Source: Helicobacter trogontum
GTDB lineage: Bacteria > Campylobacterota > Campylobacteria > Campylobacterales > Helicobacteraceae
Direction: 5' to 3'
Length of the DNA: 64,000 nucleotides
Assembly: GCF_000765905.2 (NCBI RefSeq)
Contig: NZ_JRPL02000002.1
Coordinates: 124,001 to 188,000 of the forward strand
Shown here: in pieces, positions 35,015 through 44,320 of the stretch
Numbering within the stretch: position 1 is the stretch's first letter
Layout of the letters: the number at the start of each line of letters is the position of its first letter
Made by a program: the position numbers and the translations under genes
Notes under the pieces: model-generated
Database searches by the model: none
What the model was told of the DNA's origin: nothing
Seen by the model: the letters and a program-made list of their open reading frames with translations, nothing else

Positions 35015-35995
35015 ATGTTTCGGAGAAAAAGGCGATTACGTTTGAACAGTGTGATGAGGAATCTTGTGCGTGAAAACACCTTAAATATTCACGATTTTAT
35101 ATATCCCCTTTTTATAGTAGAAGGCAGAGACATTAAAAATGAGATAGATTCTATGCCAGGAGTCTTTCAGATGAGTCTTGATAACATTTTGAGAGAATGT
35201 GAGTCCTTGCAGAATCTTGGTATAGAAGCTATTTTATTGTTTGGTGTACCACCACAATACAAAAAAGATTCTAATGGATCGTATGCGTGGAATAGTGATG
35301 GTATTATCCCTCAGAGCATACGTGAGATAAAAAAGCATTTCCCACAGTTATATGTCATTGCAGATGTTTGTTTTTGTGAATACACTGATCATGGACATTG
35401 CGGTATTTTAGATTCAAAAACACAATCTGTTGATAATGATGCTACACTTTTAAATCTTGCAAGACAAAGCATAGTGTTGGCACAAAGTGGGGTTGATATG
35501 CTTGCTCCGAGTGCCATGATGGATGGACAAATTATAACTATGCGTAATGCTTTAGACGCTGATGGTTTTGTAAATTTACCTATCATGAGTTATTCTACGA
35601 AGTTTGCTAGTGCGTATTATGGTCCTTTTAGAGAAGTTGCACAAAGTAGCCCAAATTTTGGCGATAGAAAAAGCTATCAAGAAGATGGAGCAAACGCTAG
35701 GGAGGCTATCCTTGAAAGTTTGAATGATGAGAGCGAAGGGGCTGATATTCTTATGGTAAAACCTGCTTTAGCGTATCTTGATATTGTGAAGTCAATACGA
35801 GAAAAAAGTTTATTGCCACTTGCAGTCTATAATGTAAGTGGTGAATATGCTTTGCTTAAAGCAGGACAAAAGCTTGGCATTATTGATTATGAAAAGGTTA
35901 TGCTTGAAACTTTGCTTAGCTTTAAAAGAGCAGGGGCTGATATTATCATTACTTATCATGCAAAAGAAGCAGCAAAACTTTTAGCTGCAAAGTGA
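35015..35995 (+). CDS. hemB: Delta-aminolevulinic acid dehydratase
   Basis: HemB condenses two 5-aminolevulinate molecules into porphobilinogen, the second common step of heme synthesis. At 326 residues it is full length. The zinc-binding region [13 protein letters not shown] is present, with both active-site lysine contexts: [16 protein letters not shown] and [15 protein letters not shown]. The N-terminal [20 protein letters not shown] arm is normal for the octamer. AAAAAGGAC lies before the ATG. The product is needed by catalase, encoded 2.3 kb downstream, though the genes are not in one operon. Confidence 0.97.
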   Translation: MFRRKRRLRLNSVMRNLVRENTLNIHDFIYPLFIVEGRDIKNEIDSMPGVFQMSLDNILRECESLQNLGIEAILLFGVPPQYKKDSNGSYAWNSDGIIPQSIREIKKHFPQLYVIADVCFCEYTDHGHCGILDSKTQSVDNDATLLNLARQSIVLAQSGVDMLAPSAMMDGQIITMRNALDADGFVNLPIMSYSTKFASAYYGPFREVAQSSPNFGDRKSYQEDGANAREAILESLNDESEGADILMVKPALAYLDIVKSIREKSLLPLAVYNVSGEYALLKAGQKLGIIDYEKVMLETLLSFKRAGADIIITYHAKEAAKLLAAK

Positions 35996-36148
35996 TTGAA
36001 ATATAATAAACACTATAATACTTTTAATATTCAAATATTGTATATTTTTACTGAAAGATACTACTTTTTAAAGAATATGCAAACGAAAATGTTATAAAAT
36101 TTTGTTTTATGATATCAATTGTTTTACATAGAAAGAAAGGAAGAAATT

Positions 36149-37501
36149 ATGACTACAACAAGCACATGGGATAAGAGCAGCTGGAGAGCGTTTCCAATCA
36201 AACAACATCCAACTTATGCAGATAAGAATGCCATAGAATCTGTGGAGAAAGAACTATCAGGTATGCCACCACTAGTATTTGCCAAAGAAGCAGATAGTCT
36301 AAAAGAAAAGATCGCAAAGGCAAGTCGTGGAGAGGCATTTGTATTGCAGGGTGGTGATTGTGCGGAGAGTTTCTCACAATTTAATGCAAACAATATTAGA
36401 GATATGTTTAAGATTATTTTACAAATGAGTGTAATTTTAACCTTTGCATCAGGTTGTCCAATAGTAAAGGTCGGTCGTTTGGCAGGACAATTTGCAAAAC
36501 CTAGAAGTAGCGATATAGAAACTATAGATGGCGTGAATTATCCTAGTTATAGAGGTGATTTGATTAACTCACAAGATCTTGACAAAAGAGAGCCAGATCC
36601 AACTCGCCTGTTAAAGGGATATCATCAAAGTGCAAGTACGCTTAATCTTTTGCGTGCATTTTCTCAAGGTGGATTTGCGAATTTAGAACAGGTGCATTTA
36701 TGGAATCTTAGCTTTGTCGAAAATAATAACTTTGGTAAAAAATACGCTGAACTAGCAAGTGATATAGCAAAATCATTGCGTTTTATGAAGGCATGTGGTA
36801 TTGATACAAGTAATACTCGCCAACTTAAAGAAGTATCATTTTATACATCGCATGAAGCACTTGTGTTGCATTATGAAGAAGCTCTAACAAGACAAGATTC
36901 ACTTAGTGGTAATTGGTATGACTGCTCTGCACATATGTTGTGGATAGGGGAGCGTACACGAGATATTGATCATGCGCATTTGGAGTTTTTGCGTGGCGTT
37001 AGAAATCCACTTGGAGTAAAAATCGGACCCAATGCTACAAAAGATGATATATTGAAAATTTGTGATATTTTAAACCCAAATAATGAAGCAGGTCGATTAA
37101 GCCTTATTGTACGTATGGGAGCCGATAAAATTGGAAATAAATTTCCAAAATTGCTTAAAGAAATATGTAATGCTGGACGCAATGTTTTATGGAGTTGCGA
37201 TCCAATGCATGGTAACACAAGAGTAGCAAGCAATGGTTATAAAACTCGTGCATTTGAAGATATTGTAAGCGAGATTGAACAATTTTTTGCTATACATGCT
37301 GCACAGGGCAGCATTGCAGGTGGTGTGCATTTGGAAATGACTGGTGCCGATGTGACAGAATGCGTGGGGGGAATACAAGCTATTGCGGAAGATAAGCTGC
37401 ATACAAATTATCACACGCAATGCGATCCAAGGCTAAATGCTACACAGGCACTTGAGCTAAGCTTTATGTTAGCACAAATACTTGCTAATCGAGCTGTATG
37501 A
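36149..37501 (+). CDS. 3-deoxy-D-arabino-heptulosonate 7-phosphate synthase, class II
   Basis: This enzyme joins phosphoenolpyruvate and erythrose 4-phosphate, the first step of the shikimate pathway. At about 450 residues, with [47 protein letters not shown] and [15 protein letters not shown], it is clearly the class II (plant/mycobacterial) type found in Helicobacter. I start at the ATG at 36149 ([12 protein letters not shown]) because AAGGAAG precedes it; an in-frame TTG at 36119 gives ten extra residues without support. It stands alone. A TATAAA at 36093-36098 may be its -10 box. Confidence 0.95.
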   Translation: MTTTSTWDKSSWRAFPIKQHPTYADKNAIESVEKELSGMPPLVFAKEADSLKEKIAKASRGEAFVLQGGDCAESFSQFNANNIRDMFKIILQMSVILTFASGCPIVKVGRLAGQFAKPRSSDIETIDGVNYPSYRGDLINSQDLDKREPDPTRLLKGYHQSASTLNLLRAFSQGGFANLEQVHLWNLSFVENNNFGKKYAELASDIAKSLRFMKACGIDTSNTRQLKEVSFYTSHEALVLHYEEALTRQDSLSGNWYDCSAHMLWIGERTRDIDHAHLEFLRGVRNPLGVKIGPNATKDDILKICDILNPNNEAGRLSLIVRMGADKIGNKFPKLLKEICNAGRNVLWSCDPMHGNTRVASNGYKTRAFEDIVSEIEQFFAIHAAQGSIAGGVHLEMTGADVTECVGGIQAIAEDKLHTNYHTQCDPRLNATQALELSFMLAQILANRAV

Positions 37502-37735
37502 TATTTCATATAAAATGTTATATAAGTGCATAAAAATTATAATAAGAATTAGATGGGTTATATGCTTATGTTTGTAGTCGTTGCGATCAAAAACAATGAG
37601 ATGTATCTTAATGCACTTTAGATATGTGGGGTTAAAATGCTAAGATACTTTGTCTTTCCTGCATACTTATTTTATAAATATGAAGTTTGTGTATCTATAT
37701 GTAAGATAAGATATATTTTTATTGAAAGGTGATTA

Positions 37736-38191
37736 ATGGATACAGAAGATGAGCGGAGGTTAGAAGAGTTTGTTGCACAAAGTTTTGATTTTGCAAGGCA
37801 AAATGATAGGGAGGCATTAGAGATTATGATTAAAGCTGGATTAAATGTTAATTTGGCTAATCATCATGGAAACACCTTGCTTATGCTTGCTGCCTATAAT
37901 AATAGCTTGGAAACTGCAAAAATGCTCTTAGAATATGGGGCAGATGTCGATAAAAGAAATGATAAGAATCAAACGCCTTTGGCTGGAGTGTGTTTTAAGG
38001 GATATTATGAGATGGCTGAACTTCTCATACAATATGGTGCAGATGTAGACGCAGATAATGGGCGAGGACTAACTCCTATTAATTGCGCCATTATGTTTAG
38101 AAGAAAGAATATCATTGAACTTTTGCTTAAATACAAAAAACAAAGATTGTCTTTTATGCAAAAGATTGCTATTTTTCTCTTCAATAGATGA
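37736..38191 (+). CDS. Ankyrin-repeat protein next to catalase
   Basis: This 151-residue soluble protein contains about three ankyrin repeats: NLANHHGNTLLMLAAYNNSLETAKMLLEYGADVD, KRNDKNQTPLAGVCFKGYYEMAELLIQYGADVD and ADNGRGLTPINCAIMFRRKNIIELLLKY, after an acidic N terminus. There is no signal peptide, so it is cytoplasmic. katA follows after 105 bases on the same strand. In C. jejuni the ankyrin protein Cj1386, encoded beside katA, is needed to load heme into catalase, and similar pairs occur in other bacteria. A heme-delivery role is therefore a good inference here. AAAGGTG precedes the ATG. Confidence 0.85.
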   Translation: MDTEDERRLEEFVAQSFDFARQNDREALEIMIKAGLNVNLANHHGNTLLMLAAYNNSLETAKMLLEYGADVDKRNDKNQTPLAGVCFKGYYEMAELLIQYGADVDADNGRGLTPINCAIMFRRKNIIELLLKYKKQRLSFMQKIAIFLFNR

Positions 38192-38296
38192 ATGTTTTGA
38201 ACAACTTTGATTTTGTTAATTTGCATTTATTTTAATATGATAGTGTGTCTAGCAGAGTAATATGGTTATAGACTATATGCTCTGAAAGGATTTAAT

Positions 38297-39733
38297 ATGA
38301 GCAAAAAGCTTACAACAGCAACAGGCACACCAATCGGTGACAATCAAAACTCGATTACAGCAGGTAGTAGAGGTCCCACACTTTTACAGGATACTTGGCT
38401 TTTAGAAAAGTTGGCACATTTTGATCGGGAGAGAATTCCAGAGCGTGTCGTGCATGCTAAAGGAAGTGCAGCTTATGGAGAACTTACAATCACTAACGAT
38501 ATTACCATGTATTCCAAAGCAGATATTTTTAGTCAAGTAGGTAAGAAGACAAAAGCATTTTTACGTTTTTCGACTGTCGCAGGAGAAAGAGGAGCGGCTG
38601 ATGCAGAACGCGATGTGCGTGGATTTGCATTAAAATTTTATACAAATGAAGGCAATTGGGATATTGTAGGAAATAACACACCAGTCTTTTTTATTAAAGA
38701 TGCAGTAAAATTTCCTGATTTTATTCATACGCAAAAAAGGGATCCAAAGACAAACTTACGATCTGCAACGGCAGCGTGGGATTTTTGGAGTTTGCATCCA
38801 GAATCACTTCATCAAGTAACAATTCTTATGAGTGATAGAGGGATCCCAAGAAGCTATAGGGAGATGCATGGATTTGGTAGTCATACCTATAGTTTTATTA
38901 ATGCAAAAAATGAGCGTTTTTGGGTAAAGTTTCACTTTAAATCTATGCAAGGGATCCATAACCTAACCAATGCAGAAGCAGAGGCAATTATAGCAAAAGA
39001 TAGAGAGTCTCATCAAAAAGACTTGTTTGAAAACATTGAAAAAGGAAATTTCCCTAAATGGAGATTCTGTGTGCAGGTTATGCCTGAAAAAGAAGCCCAG
39101 AATTACAAGGTAAATCCTTTTGATTTGACAAAGGTATGGAGTCACAAGGATTATCCACTTATTGAAGTGGGAATTTTAGAGCTAAATAAGAATCCAGAAA
39201 ATTATTTTGCCGAGGTAGAACAAGCCGCATTTAATCCAGCCAACATTGTCCCAGGTGTTGGATATAGTCCAGATAAGATGTTACAAGGAAGACTTTTTAG
39301 CTATGGTGACACGCAGAGATATAGGCTTGGAATCAATCATTCCCAACTTCCTGTAAATGCTGCTATTGCATCCGTGAGTAACACACACAGAGACGGCTAC
39401 ATGCAAAGAGGAAGTTTTGGTGGAGAGAGAAACTATAATCCAAGTATATTTAATGATTATGTGGAAGATTCTAAAGCAATCGAGCCTCCATTACATATTC
39501 AAGAGGGCAATGTTATAACAAGATATAATCATAGAGATGATGACAATGACTACTATAGTCAAGCAGGAGATTTGTATCGTCTTATGGATGCTAGTCAAAA
39601 AGAAGTGCTTTGTCAAAATATTAAGGAAGCAATGGAAGGTGTGCCAGTTGATATTCAAAGACGACAGATTGAGCATTTCACGAAAGCAGATGCAGCCTAT
39701 GGTAAGAGAGTGGCCGAACTTTTAGGCTTATAG
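38297..39733 (+). CDS. katA: Catalase, heme-containing (clade of small-subunit KatA)
   Basis: KatA breaks hydrogen peroxide down to water and oxygen. At 478 residues it is a small-subunit monofunctional catalase, slightly shorter at the C terminus than H. pylori KatA (about 505). The distal His53 ([12 protein letters not shown]) and Asn126 ([10 protein letters not shown]) and the proximal heme ligand Tyr336 ([15 protein letters not shown]) are all present. No signal peptide is visible. AAAGGA lies before the ATG. The ankyrin gene upstream probably supports heme loading. A hairpin overlaps the stop codon (39721-39739). Confidence 0.97.
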   Translation: MSKKLTTATGTPIGDNQNSITAGSRGPTLLQDTWLLEKLAHFDRERIPERVVHAKGSAAYGELTITNDITMYSKADIFSQVGKKTKAFLRFSTVAGERGAADAERDVRGFALKFYTNEGNWDIVGNNTPVFFIKDAVKFPDFIHTQKRDPKTNLRSATAAWDFWSLHPESLHQVTILMSDRGIPRSYREMHGFGSHTYSFINAKNERFWVKFHFKSMQGIHNLTNAEAEAIIAKDRESHQKDLFENIEKGNFPKWRFCVQVMPEKEAQNYKVNPFDLTKVWSHKDYPLIEVGILELNKNPENYFAEVEQAAFNPANIVPGVGYSPDKMLQGRLFSYGDTQRYRLGINHSQLPVNAAIASVSNTHRDGYMQRGSFGGERNYNPSIFNDYVEDSKAIEPPLHIQEGNVITRYNHRDDDNDYYSQAGDLYRLMDASQKEVLCQNIKEAMEGVPVDIQRRQIEHFTKADAAYGKRVAELLGL

Positions 39734-39739
39734 CCTAAA
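39721..39739 (+). terminator. Perfect hairpin overlapping the katA stop codon
   Basis: TTTAGGCT (39721-39728), loop TAT, then AGCCTAAA (39732-39739), followed by TTCTCT. The katA stop codon TAG is at 39731-39733, inside the loop and 3' arm. It may act as a terminator and also shield the mRNA end. Confidence 0.65.
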
Positions 39740-39969
39740 TTCTCTGTGAGCTTGCATGAAACATGACGCAGTGTCTTTAGATATGTGCAGATTATTTGAG
39801 TTTCATTGCACTCACATAGAATATAAACCTATTGCAATGGGAAGCAATTTAGGAATATGAAGATTTCTGCTATGTGTTTTTTATGATTAAACTTAGCCCT
39901 TAGTTGGCTGCATTAATTTTATACAACAAGACGTATGATTATTTAGTAACAATTAAGATTATAATGAGG

Positions 39970-41244
39970 TTATAGCCCAAGAGCTTGTAAATGCAGGCAG
40001 ATTTCTAAACTTACTTCAAGCTTTGTGCCTTGTATATATTTTTCAGAATCTTTTGTAATAAGATAAAGTTTATTATGTGTAGCTCCAAAACCCATATTAG
40101 ATTCACTAATAATATTTAGACACATCATTGCACATTGCTTCTTGATAAGCGCATTTTTTGCATGTACTTTTGCATTGATTTCATCACACTCTGCTTTAAA
40201 GCCTATTTTCACAAGGTTGTTTGCTTGTAGTGTTGCTAAAATATCTTTGTTTTCATAGAGTTCTAAAGTCATTGCATTGCCTAGATCTTTCTTTTTTAGC
40301 TTACCTTCTCTTTTGTGTGGAATATAATCGCTTATTGCAGCCGTCATAAAAAGATAAATTTTGTCACTTGCGTGTATAGACTTTATTGTATGATGTATTG
40401 CATTTTCATAGTCATTTGAACTTTTTACCTGTATTTGTTTTATATTAAGTGGTAGATTCATGGGGAATTTGGAGCTAATAAGTGTAACCTTAGCTCCTAA
40501 ATAATAAAGTGCTAAAGCAAGATTGCCTGCCTGAATACCGCTTGAATGATTACTAACACAACGTACAGAATCAATATCTTCAATACTGCCGCCACCTGTG
40601 ACAATTACATATCTATCTTTCCAATATAAATTGTGAAAGCATGCTTGTCTTATGGCAAAAAGTATAGTTTCAATGTCTGCCATTGCCCCATTGCCTACAT
40701 CGCCGCATGCAAGCATACCACAAGTAGATTCAATAAATGTGTAACCATTATCCTTTAGAATCTGTATATTTTCCTGTGTGATAGGATTCTCCAACATCAG
40801 TGTATTTGCACTTGGTGCTAAGAGTTTTGGAATATTTGGCAGAGCGAGGGCACTTGATAGATAGATATTATCAGCAATACCATTTGCTAACTTGTTAAGA
40901 CTATTTGCAGTTAATGGAGCAAATAGTGCAATATCCGCCCATTTGGCATAGCCTATGTGGTTTCTAGGTGGATCACCCAAATCTACTTGTATTTGCGTAT
41001 CCAATGTGTGCTTATTCGTAGAATCTCTATAAGGCATACTTGCCCAACATTCATTGCCATCATGTAATAATGGTGTATTACTTAGTGTTTCAAAGCTTAA
41101 AGGTGTTATGAATTTTAAGGCACTTTGTGTGGCAATAACTCGGACTAATGCCCCCTCTTTACGCAAAGAACGAATAAGGGATAAAGTCTTATATATAGCA
41201 ATTGAACCACTTACAAAAATGAGAATCTTTTTATTTTGTAGCAT
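39970..41244 (-). CDS. coaBC: Bifunctional CoaBC (phosphopantothenoylcysteine synthetase/decarboxylase)
   Basis: CoaBC carries out two steps from 4'-phosphopantothenate towards coenzyme A. The flavin decarboxylase domain comes first: SGSIAIYK, the His-containing NHIGYAKWADIALFAPLTANSLNKLANGIADN, APSANTLMLENP (variant of the PxMNxxMW motif, Asn kept) and CGMLACGDVGNGAMAD. The synthetase follows with VTGGGSIEDIDSVRCVSNHSSG and AAISDYIPHKREGKLKK. Total about 424 residues. The start ATG at 41244 has AAAGGAAAA upstream; an in-frame start 48 bases earlier does not. PanC, in this window, makes the substrate's precursor. Confidence 0.93.
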   Translation of the reverse strand: MLQNKKILIFVSGSIAIYKTLSLIRSLRKEGALVRVIATQSALKFITPLSFETLSNTPLLHDGNECWASMPYRDSTNKHTLDTQIQVDLGDPPRNHIGYAKWADIALFAPLTANSLNKLANGIADNIYLSSALALPNIPKLLAPSANTLMLENPITQENIQILKDNGYTFIESTCGMLACGDVGNGAMADIETILFAIRQACFHNLYWKDRYVIVTGGGSIEDIDSVRCVSNHSSGIQAGNLALALYYLGAKVTLISSKFPMNLPLNIKQIQVKSSNDYENAIHHTIKSIHASDKIYLFMTAAISDYIPHKREGKLKKKDLGNAMTLELYENKDILATLQANNLVKIGFKAECDEINAKVHAKNALIKKQCAMMCLNIISESNMGFGATHNKLYLITKDSEKYIQGTKLEVSLEICLHLQALGL

Positions 41245-41812
41245 AGTTTTCCTTTTATATATGATTATACTTGATAATAAAGGAGAATTCAACTATATGT
41301 TTGTTGTGACTAAATTCTGCACTTTACCTCTTTCTGATATATGATTGATGATAACTATCAAAAAATATTAGATTTGCTACAATACAACACAGTATTTTAC
41401 ATACTTGAATGATTGAGTTGGTGTATTTGAATAACAACAATATTTAAAGCTACGATCAGGTATAATATGATTATTATGTATCAACACATGCTTGTTTGCT
41501 TGTAGTTTCGATATTTTTTCAAAGAAATAGTGAATCATAGTGCTATGCCTCAATTTGAGATAAGGTTATATTAACTTCAAGCAATATAAGAGCTAGAGTA
41601 TCCACAACATAACCCATGACTAAAGGATAAAATTTTATTGTTATGCTTGAAGAAACTTACAAGATTAGGTAAGCGCAAAAGCATGAACAATCTCAATCAT
41701 ATTGTTAAGGTTGGACATTATATCTCTCATCCACAAATGTTTAAGCCTATTGCTTATAATGTATATAGGTTATCTGTGAGTTAGATTATTGCGTAATTGT
41801 CATACAACATTC
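41245..41812. other. Intergenic region, 568 bp, no gene and no nikE remnant seen
   Basis: This AT-rich spacer lies between coaBC and the end of the nik operon, both on the minus strand. I looked for ABC-ATPase motifs (Walker A, LSGGQ, Walker B) on the minus strand and found none. It presumably includes the coaBC promoter. Confidence 0.6.
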
Positions 41813-42481
41813 TTAATTAGGTTTGTTAAAGATATCCCCACAAGGAGTAAGACAATAAAAATTATCACCCATTTTCTTTGCGACATCTATATCATGTGTA
41901 ATGAGTAATATTCCTAGCTCATAAGTTTTTTGCAGACGTTTTAGGAGCTTTAATATTCTGTATTGCACGATAATATCAAGATCTGTTGTGGGTTCATCTG
42001 CGATAAGAAAGGGAGCCTTTGTGAGTAGGGCAAGAGCTATCATAGCACGCTGCAGCATACCACCACTCATTTCAAATGGATAAAGTGCTAATATGTCTTT
42101 TTGCAATCCAACTTCATGCAACATGGATTCTATAGTTGCTGTATCCCAATGCGTTTTAAGTGCATTTGCACTCTCTTTGATATGCGTGTGAAGCGAGTAA
42201 AGTGGATTAAAACAAGTGCGAGGATTCTGCATAATGCTTGCAAAGACTTTTGCACGTGAAGTTTGTGGATTAATAGGGATACCATCAAGCAATAATTCAC
42301 CACTTTTTTGTTTTATGTTTTGTGGGAGTAGACCCTGCAAAGCAAGAGTTGTAAGTGTTTTTCCGCTACCACTTTTACCAAATAAAATAGTAGTTTGTCC
42401 CGTCTTTATTTCAAGATTTATATCATTTAGCAGAACTTTATCATTGCATAATAAAGTAAGATTTTTGAGTGCCAATACCAT
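41813..42481 (-). CDS. nikD: Nickel/peptide ABC importer ATPase, NikD-like
   Basis: This is the ATP-binding subunit of a Nik/Dpp/Opp-type importer. Walker A is GKSGSGKTLT, the signature is MSGGMLQRAM, Walker B is FLIADEPTTDLD, and the switch His is in LLITHDID. About 222 residues is short; the zinc-binding C-terminal tail of Dpp/Opp ATPases is missing, as in NikD. The ATG at 42481 has AAGGA six bases upstream; another ATG at 42496, abutting the permease stop, is possible. It is the last gene of the operon. A second ATPase (NikE) is not present, so either NikD forms a homodimer or NikE is encoded elsewhere. Confidence 0.88.
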   Translation of the reverse strand: MVLALKNLTLLCNDKVLLNDINLEIKTGQTTILFGKSGSGKTLTTLALQGLLPQNIKQKSGELLLDGIPINPQTSRAKVFASIMQNPRTCFNPLYSLHTHIKESANALKTHWDTATIESMLHEVGLQKDILALYPFEMSGGMLQRAMIALALLTKAPFLIADEPTTDLDIIVQYRILKLLKRLQKTYELGILLITHDIDVAKKMGDNFYCLTPCGDIFNKPN

Positions 42482-42496
42482 AGGATTTCCTTGCAT

Positions 42497-43348
42497 TTAG
42501 TGTAAATTCCCTAAATCGCAATCAAAATAATCACGCAAACTATCACCTAGCATATTGAATAAAGCCACTGCGATAAAAAGTGCTAGTCCTGGATAGAAGA
42601 GTAATTCAGGATTACTAAAAATATAGTCTTTAGAATCACTAAGCATGATACCCCACTCTGCCTGTGGTGGTTGCACACCAAGTCCCAAAAATGATAGCCC
42701 AGCAATATGCAGCATAATATGTCCTATATCTATGGTGGCAAGTACAAGACATTGTGTACTAATAGGTGTGAGCATATTGCGTTTAAAAATTTGCCAGTTA
42801 CTTGCTCCATATACTTGTGAAAGGAGCACAAACTCGCGATGTTTTAACCCAAGCACAATACTTCGAATAATCCTTGCATACCACGCCCAATGTGTCAAAG
42901 CAATAGCAAGTAAAACATTTTCTAAACCCGCACCTAGTATGCCAACCAAAAAAAGTGATAGCACAATAGTAGGTAGGCTTAAAAATAGATCACACACACG
43001 CATGATAAACTTATCAATTTTTCCACCAAAAAAACCAGCAATCCCACCAATACTTATCCCTAACACAATGATATATAATAGAATAATTGCCACAGAGGAT
43101 AATGAGATTCTAGCTCCAAAAACTAAGCGTGTAAAAATATCCCTACCAAGATGATCTGTACCTAAAAAATGTGCTGTACTTATTGGTGCAAATTTATTAT
43201 TTAGGTCAATTTCATTTGGTGCATAAGGTAAAAAAAGTGGTCCAATGACTGCAACAAGCAATAAACATACAATCATGATACTTGCAAATTTCCCCATAAA
43301 AGAAAGCTTTTTGCTATAGGGTTTAGAATCTACTTGGGTCATCATCAT
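42497..43348 (-). CDS. nikC: Nickel/peptide ABC importer permease, NikC-like
   Basis: This 283-residue inner-membrane permease has an N-terminal helix, the family stretch HFLGTDHLGRDIFTRLVFGARISL, about six hydrophobic segments, and the ATPase-contact loop (HREFVLLSQVYGASNWQIFKRNML). This is the second permease of Nik/Dpp/Opp systems. GGAAAG lies before the run of ATG codons at the start (MMMTQ), so the exact first codon is ambiguous by one or two positions. Its stop directly abuts an ATG of the ATPase gene, indicating translational coupling. Confidence 0.9.
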   Translation of the reverse strand: MMMTQVDSKPYSKKLSFMGKFASIMIVCLLLVAVIGPLFLPYAPNEIDLNNKFAPISTAHFLGTDHLGRDIFTRLVFGARISLSSVAIILLYIIVLGISIGGIAGFFGGKIDKFIMRVCDLFLSLPTIVLSLFLVGILGAGLENVLLAIALTHWAWYARIIRSIVLGLKHREFVLLSQVYGASNWQIFKRNMLTPISTQCLVLATIDIGHIMLHIAGLSFLGLGVQPPQAEWGIMLSDSKDYIFSNPELLFYPGLALFIAVALFNMLGDSLRDYFDCDLGNLH

Positions 43349-43369
43349 ATCTTTCCGACTTGATAAGGT

Positions 43370-44320
43370 TTATAACACATGAGAATCCTCCATATTTTTT
43401 CGTATGCGTGGATCAAGTGCAGCATAGCATATGTCAATAATCAAATTACATAGAGAAAAAACAAGACACATAACAAGCACAAAGCATTGAATAATAGGAT
43501 AGTCATGGTTTGCAATTCCCTGTAAGCTGTAATATCCAATGCCTGGTATAGCAAAAATGCTTTCTATAATGAGTGCACCACCAATGAGTTCGCCAAAGTG
43601 CATACCAAGTGCAGTTATAATAGGCAACATTGCATTATAAAAAATGTGCTTGTAGGTTATATGTTTCTTGTTTAATCCACGTAGATATGCATAAAGTATA
43701 TGCCTCTCTTTTGACACTTCAAGCATATTCATGCGAATAAGTCTAATATTAACACATATTGACATGAATGCGATACTTATTGCTGGTAGAATAAAAGAGT
43801 GAAGCCCATCTGCACCTAGTGCAGGTAGCCAACCAAGTGTAAGAGAGAAAAGCATGATAAGTAAAAATGCAAACCAAAAATTAGGTATACAAACACCAAT
43901 AAAGCAGATAAAGCGAATGAGAAAATCAGGGATTCTATCCCTATAATATGCAGCTATTATGCCCAATGGAATAGACGTGAGAATTGTAAGTAAGAATGCA
44001 AAACATGCGAGTAAAAGCGTATTGGGTAGATAATGGACAAAATCACCCCACACATCCCTATCGCTCATATATGATTTGCCAAAATCAAGTACAACTGCTT
44101 TTTGTAACCATAACATATATTGTTCAAATATGGGTTTATCTAGCCCAAACTCATGACGAACTGCCGCAATAACTTCAGGCGTTGATGGTAGATTTGAGTT
44201 GATAAGATATTGCGCTACTGGATCTGTATTATTTAATCTTAAAAGATAGAAAATAATAAATGAAGCAAGAAGAAGTATGGGGATAATCATACAGATTCTA
44301 TAAAGAATATAACGAAGCAT
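43370..44320 (-). CDS. nikB: Nickel/peptide ABC importer permease, NikB-like
   Basis: This 316-residue permease starts MLRYILYRICMIIPILLLASFIIF, as in all first permeases of this family. It has the periplasmic loop (NLPSTPEVIAAVRHEFGLDKPIFEQYMLWLQ) and the coupling region near NMLEVSKERHILYAYLRGLNKKHITYKH. IIESIFAIPGIGYYSLQGI is also typical. Its start overlaps the stop of nikA by one base (TAATG), so it is coupled to the binding protein. Confidence 0.92.
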   Translation of the reverse strand: MLRYILYRICMIIPILLLASFIIFYLLRLNNTDPVAQYLINSNLPSTPEVIAAVRHEFGLDKPIFEQYMLWLQKAVVLDFGKSYMSDRDVWGDFVHYLPNTLLLACFAFLLTILTSIPLGIIAAYYRDRIPDFLIRFICFIGVCIPNFWFAFLLIMLFSLTLGWLPALGADGLHSFILPAISIAFMSICVNIRLIRMNMLEVSKERHILYAYLRGLNKKHITYKHIFYNAMLPIITALGMHFGELIGGALIIESIFAIPGIGYYSLQGIANHDYPIIQCFVLVMCLVFSLCNLIIDICYAALDPRIRKNMEDSHVL

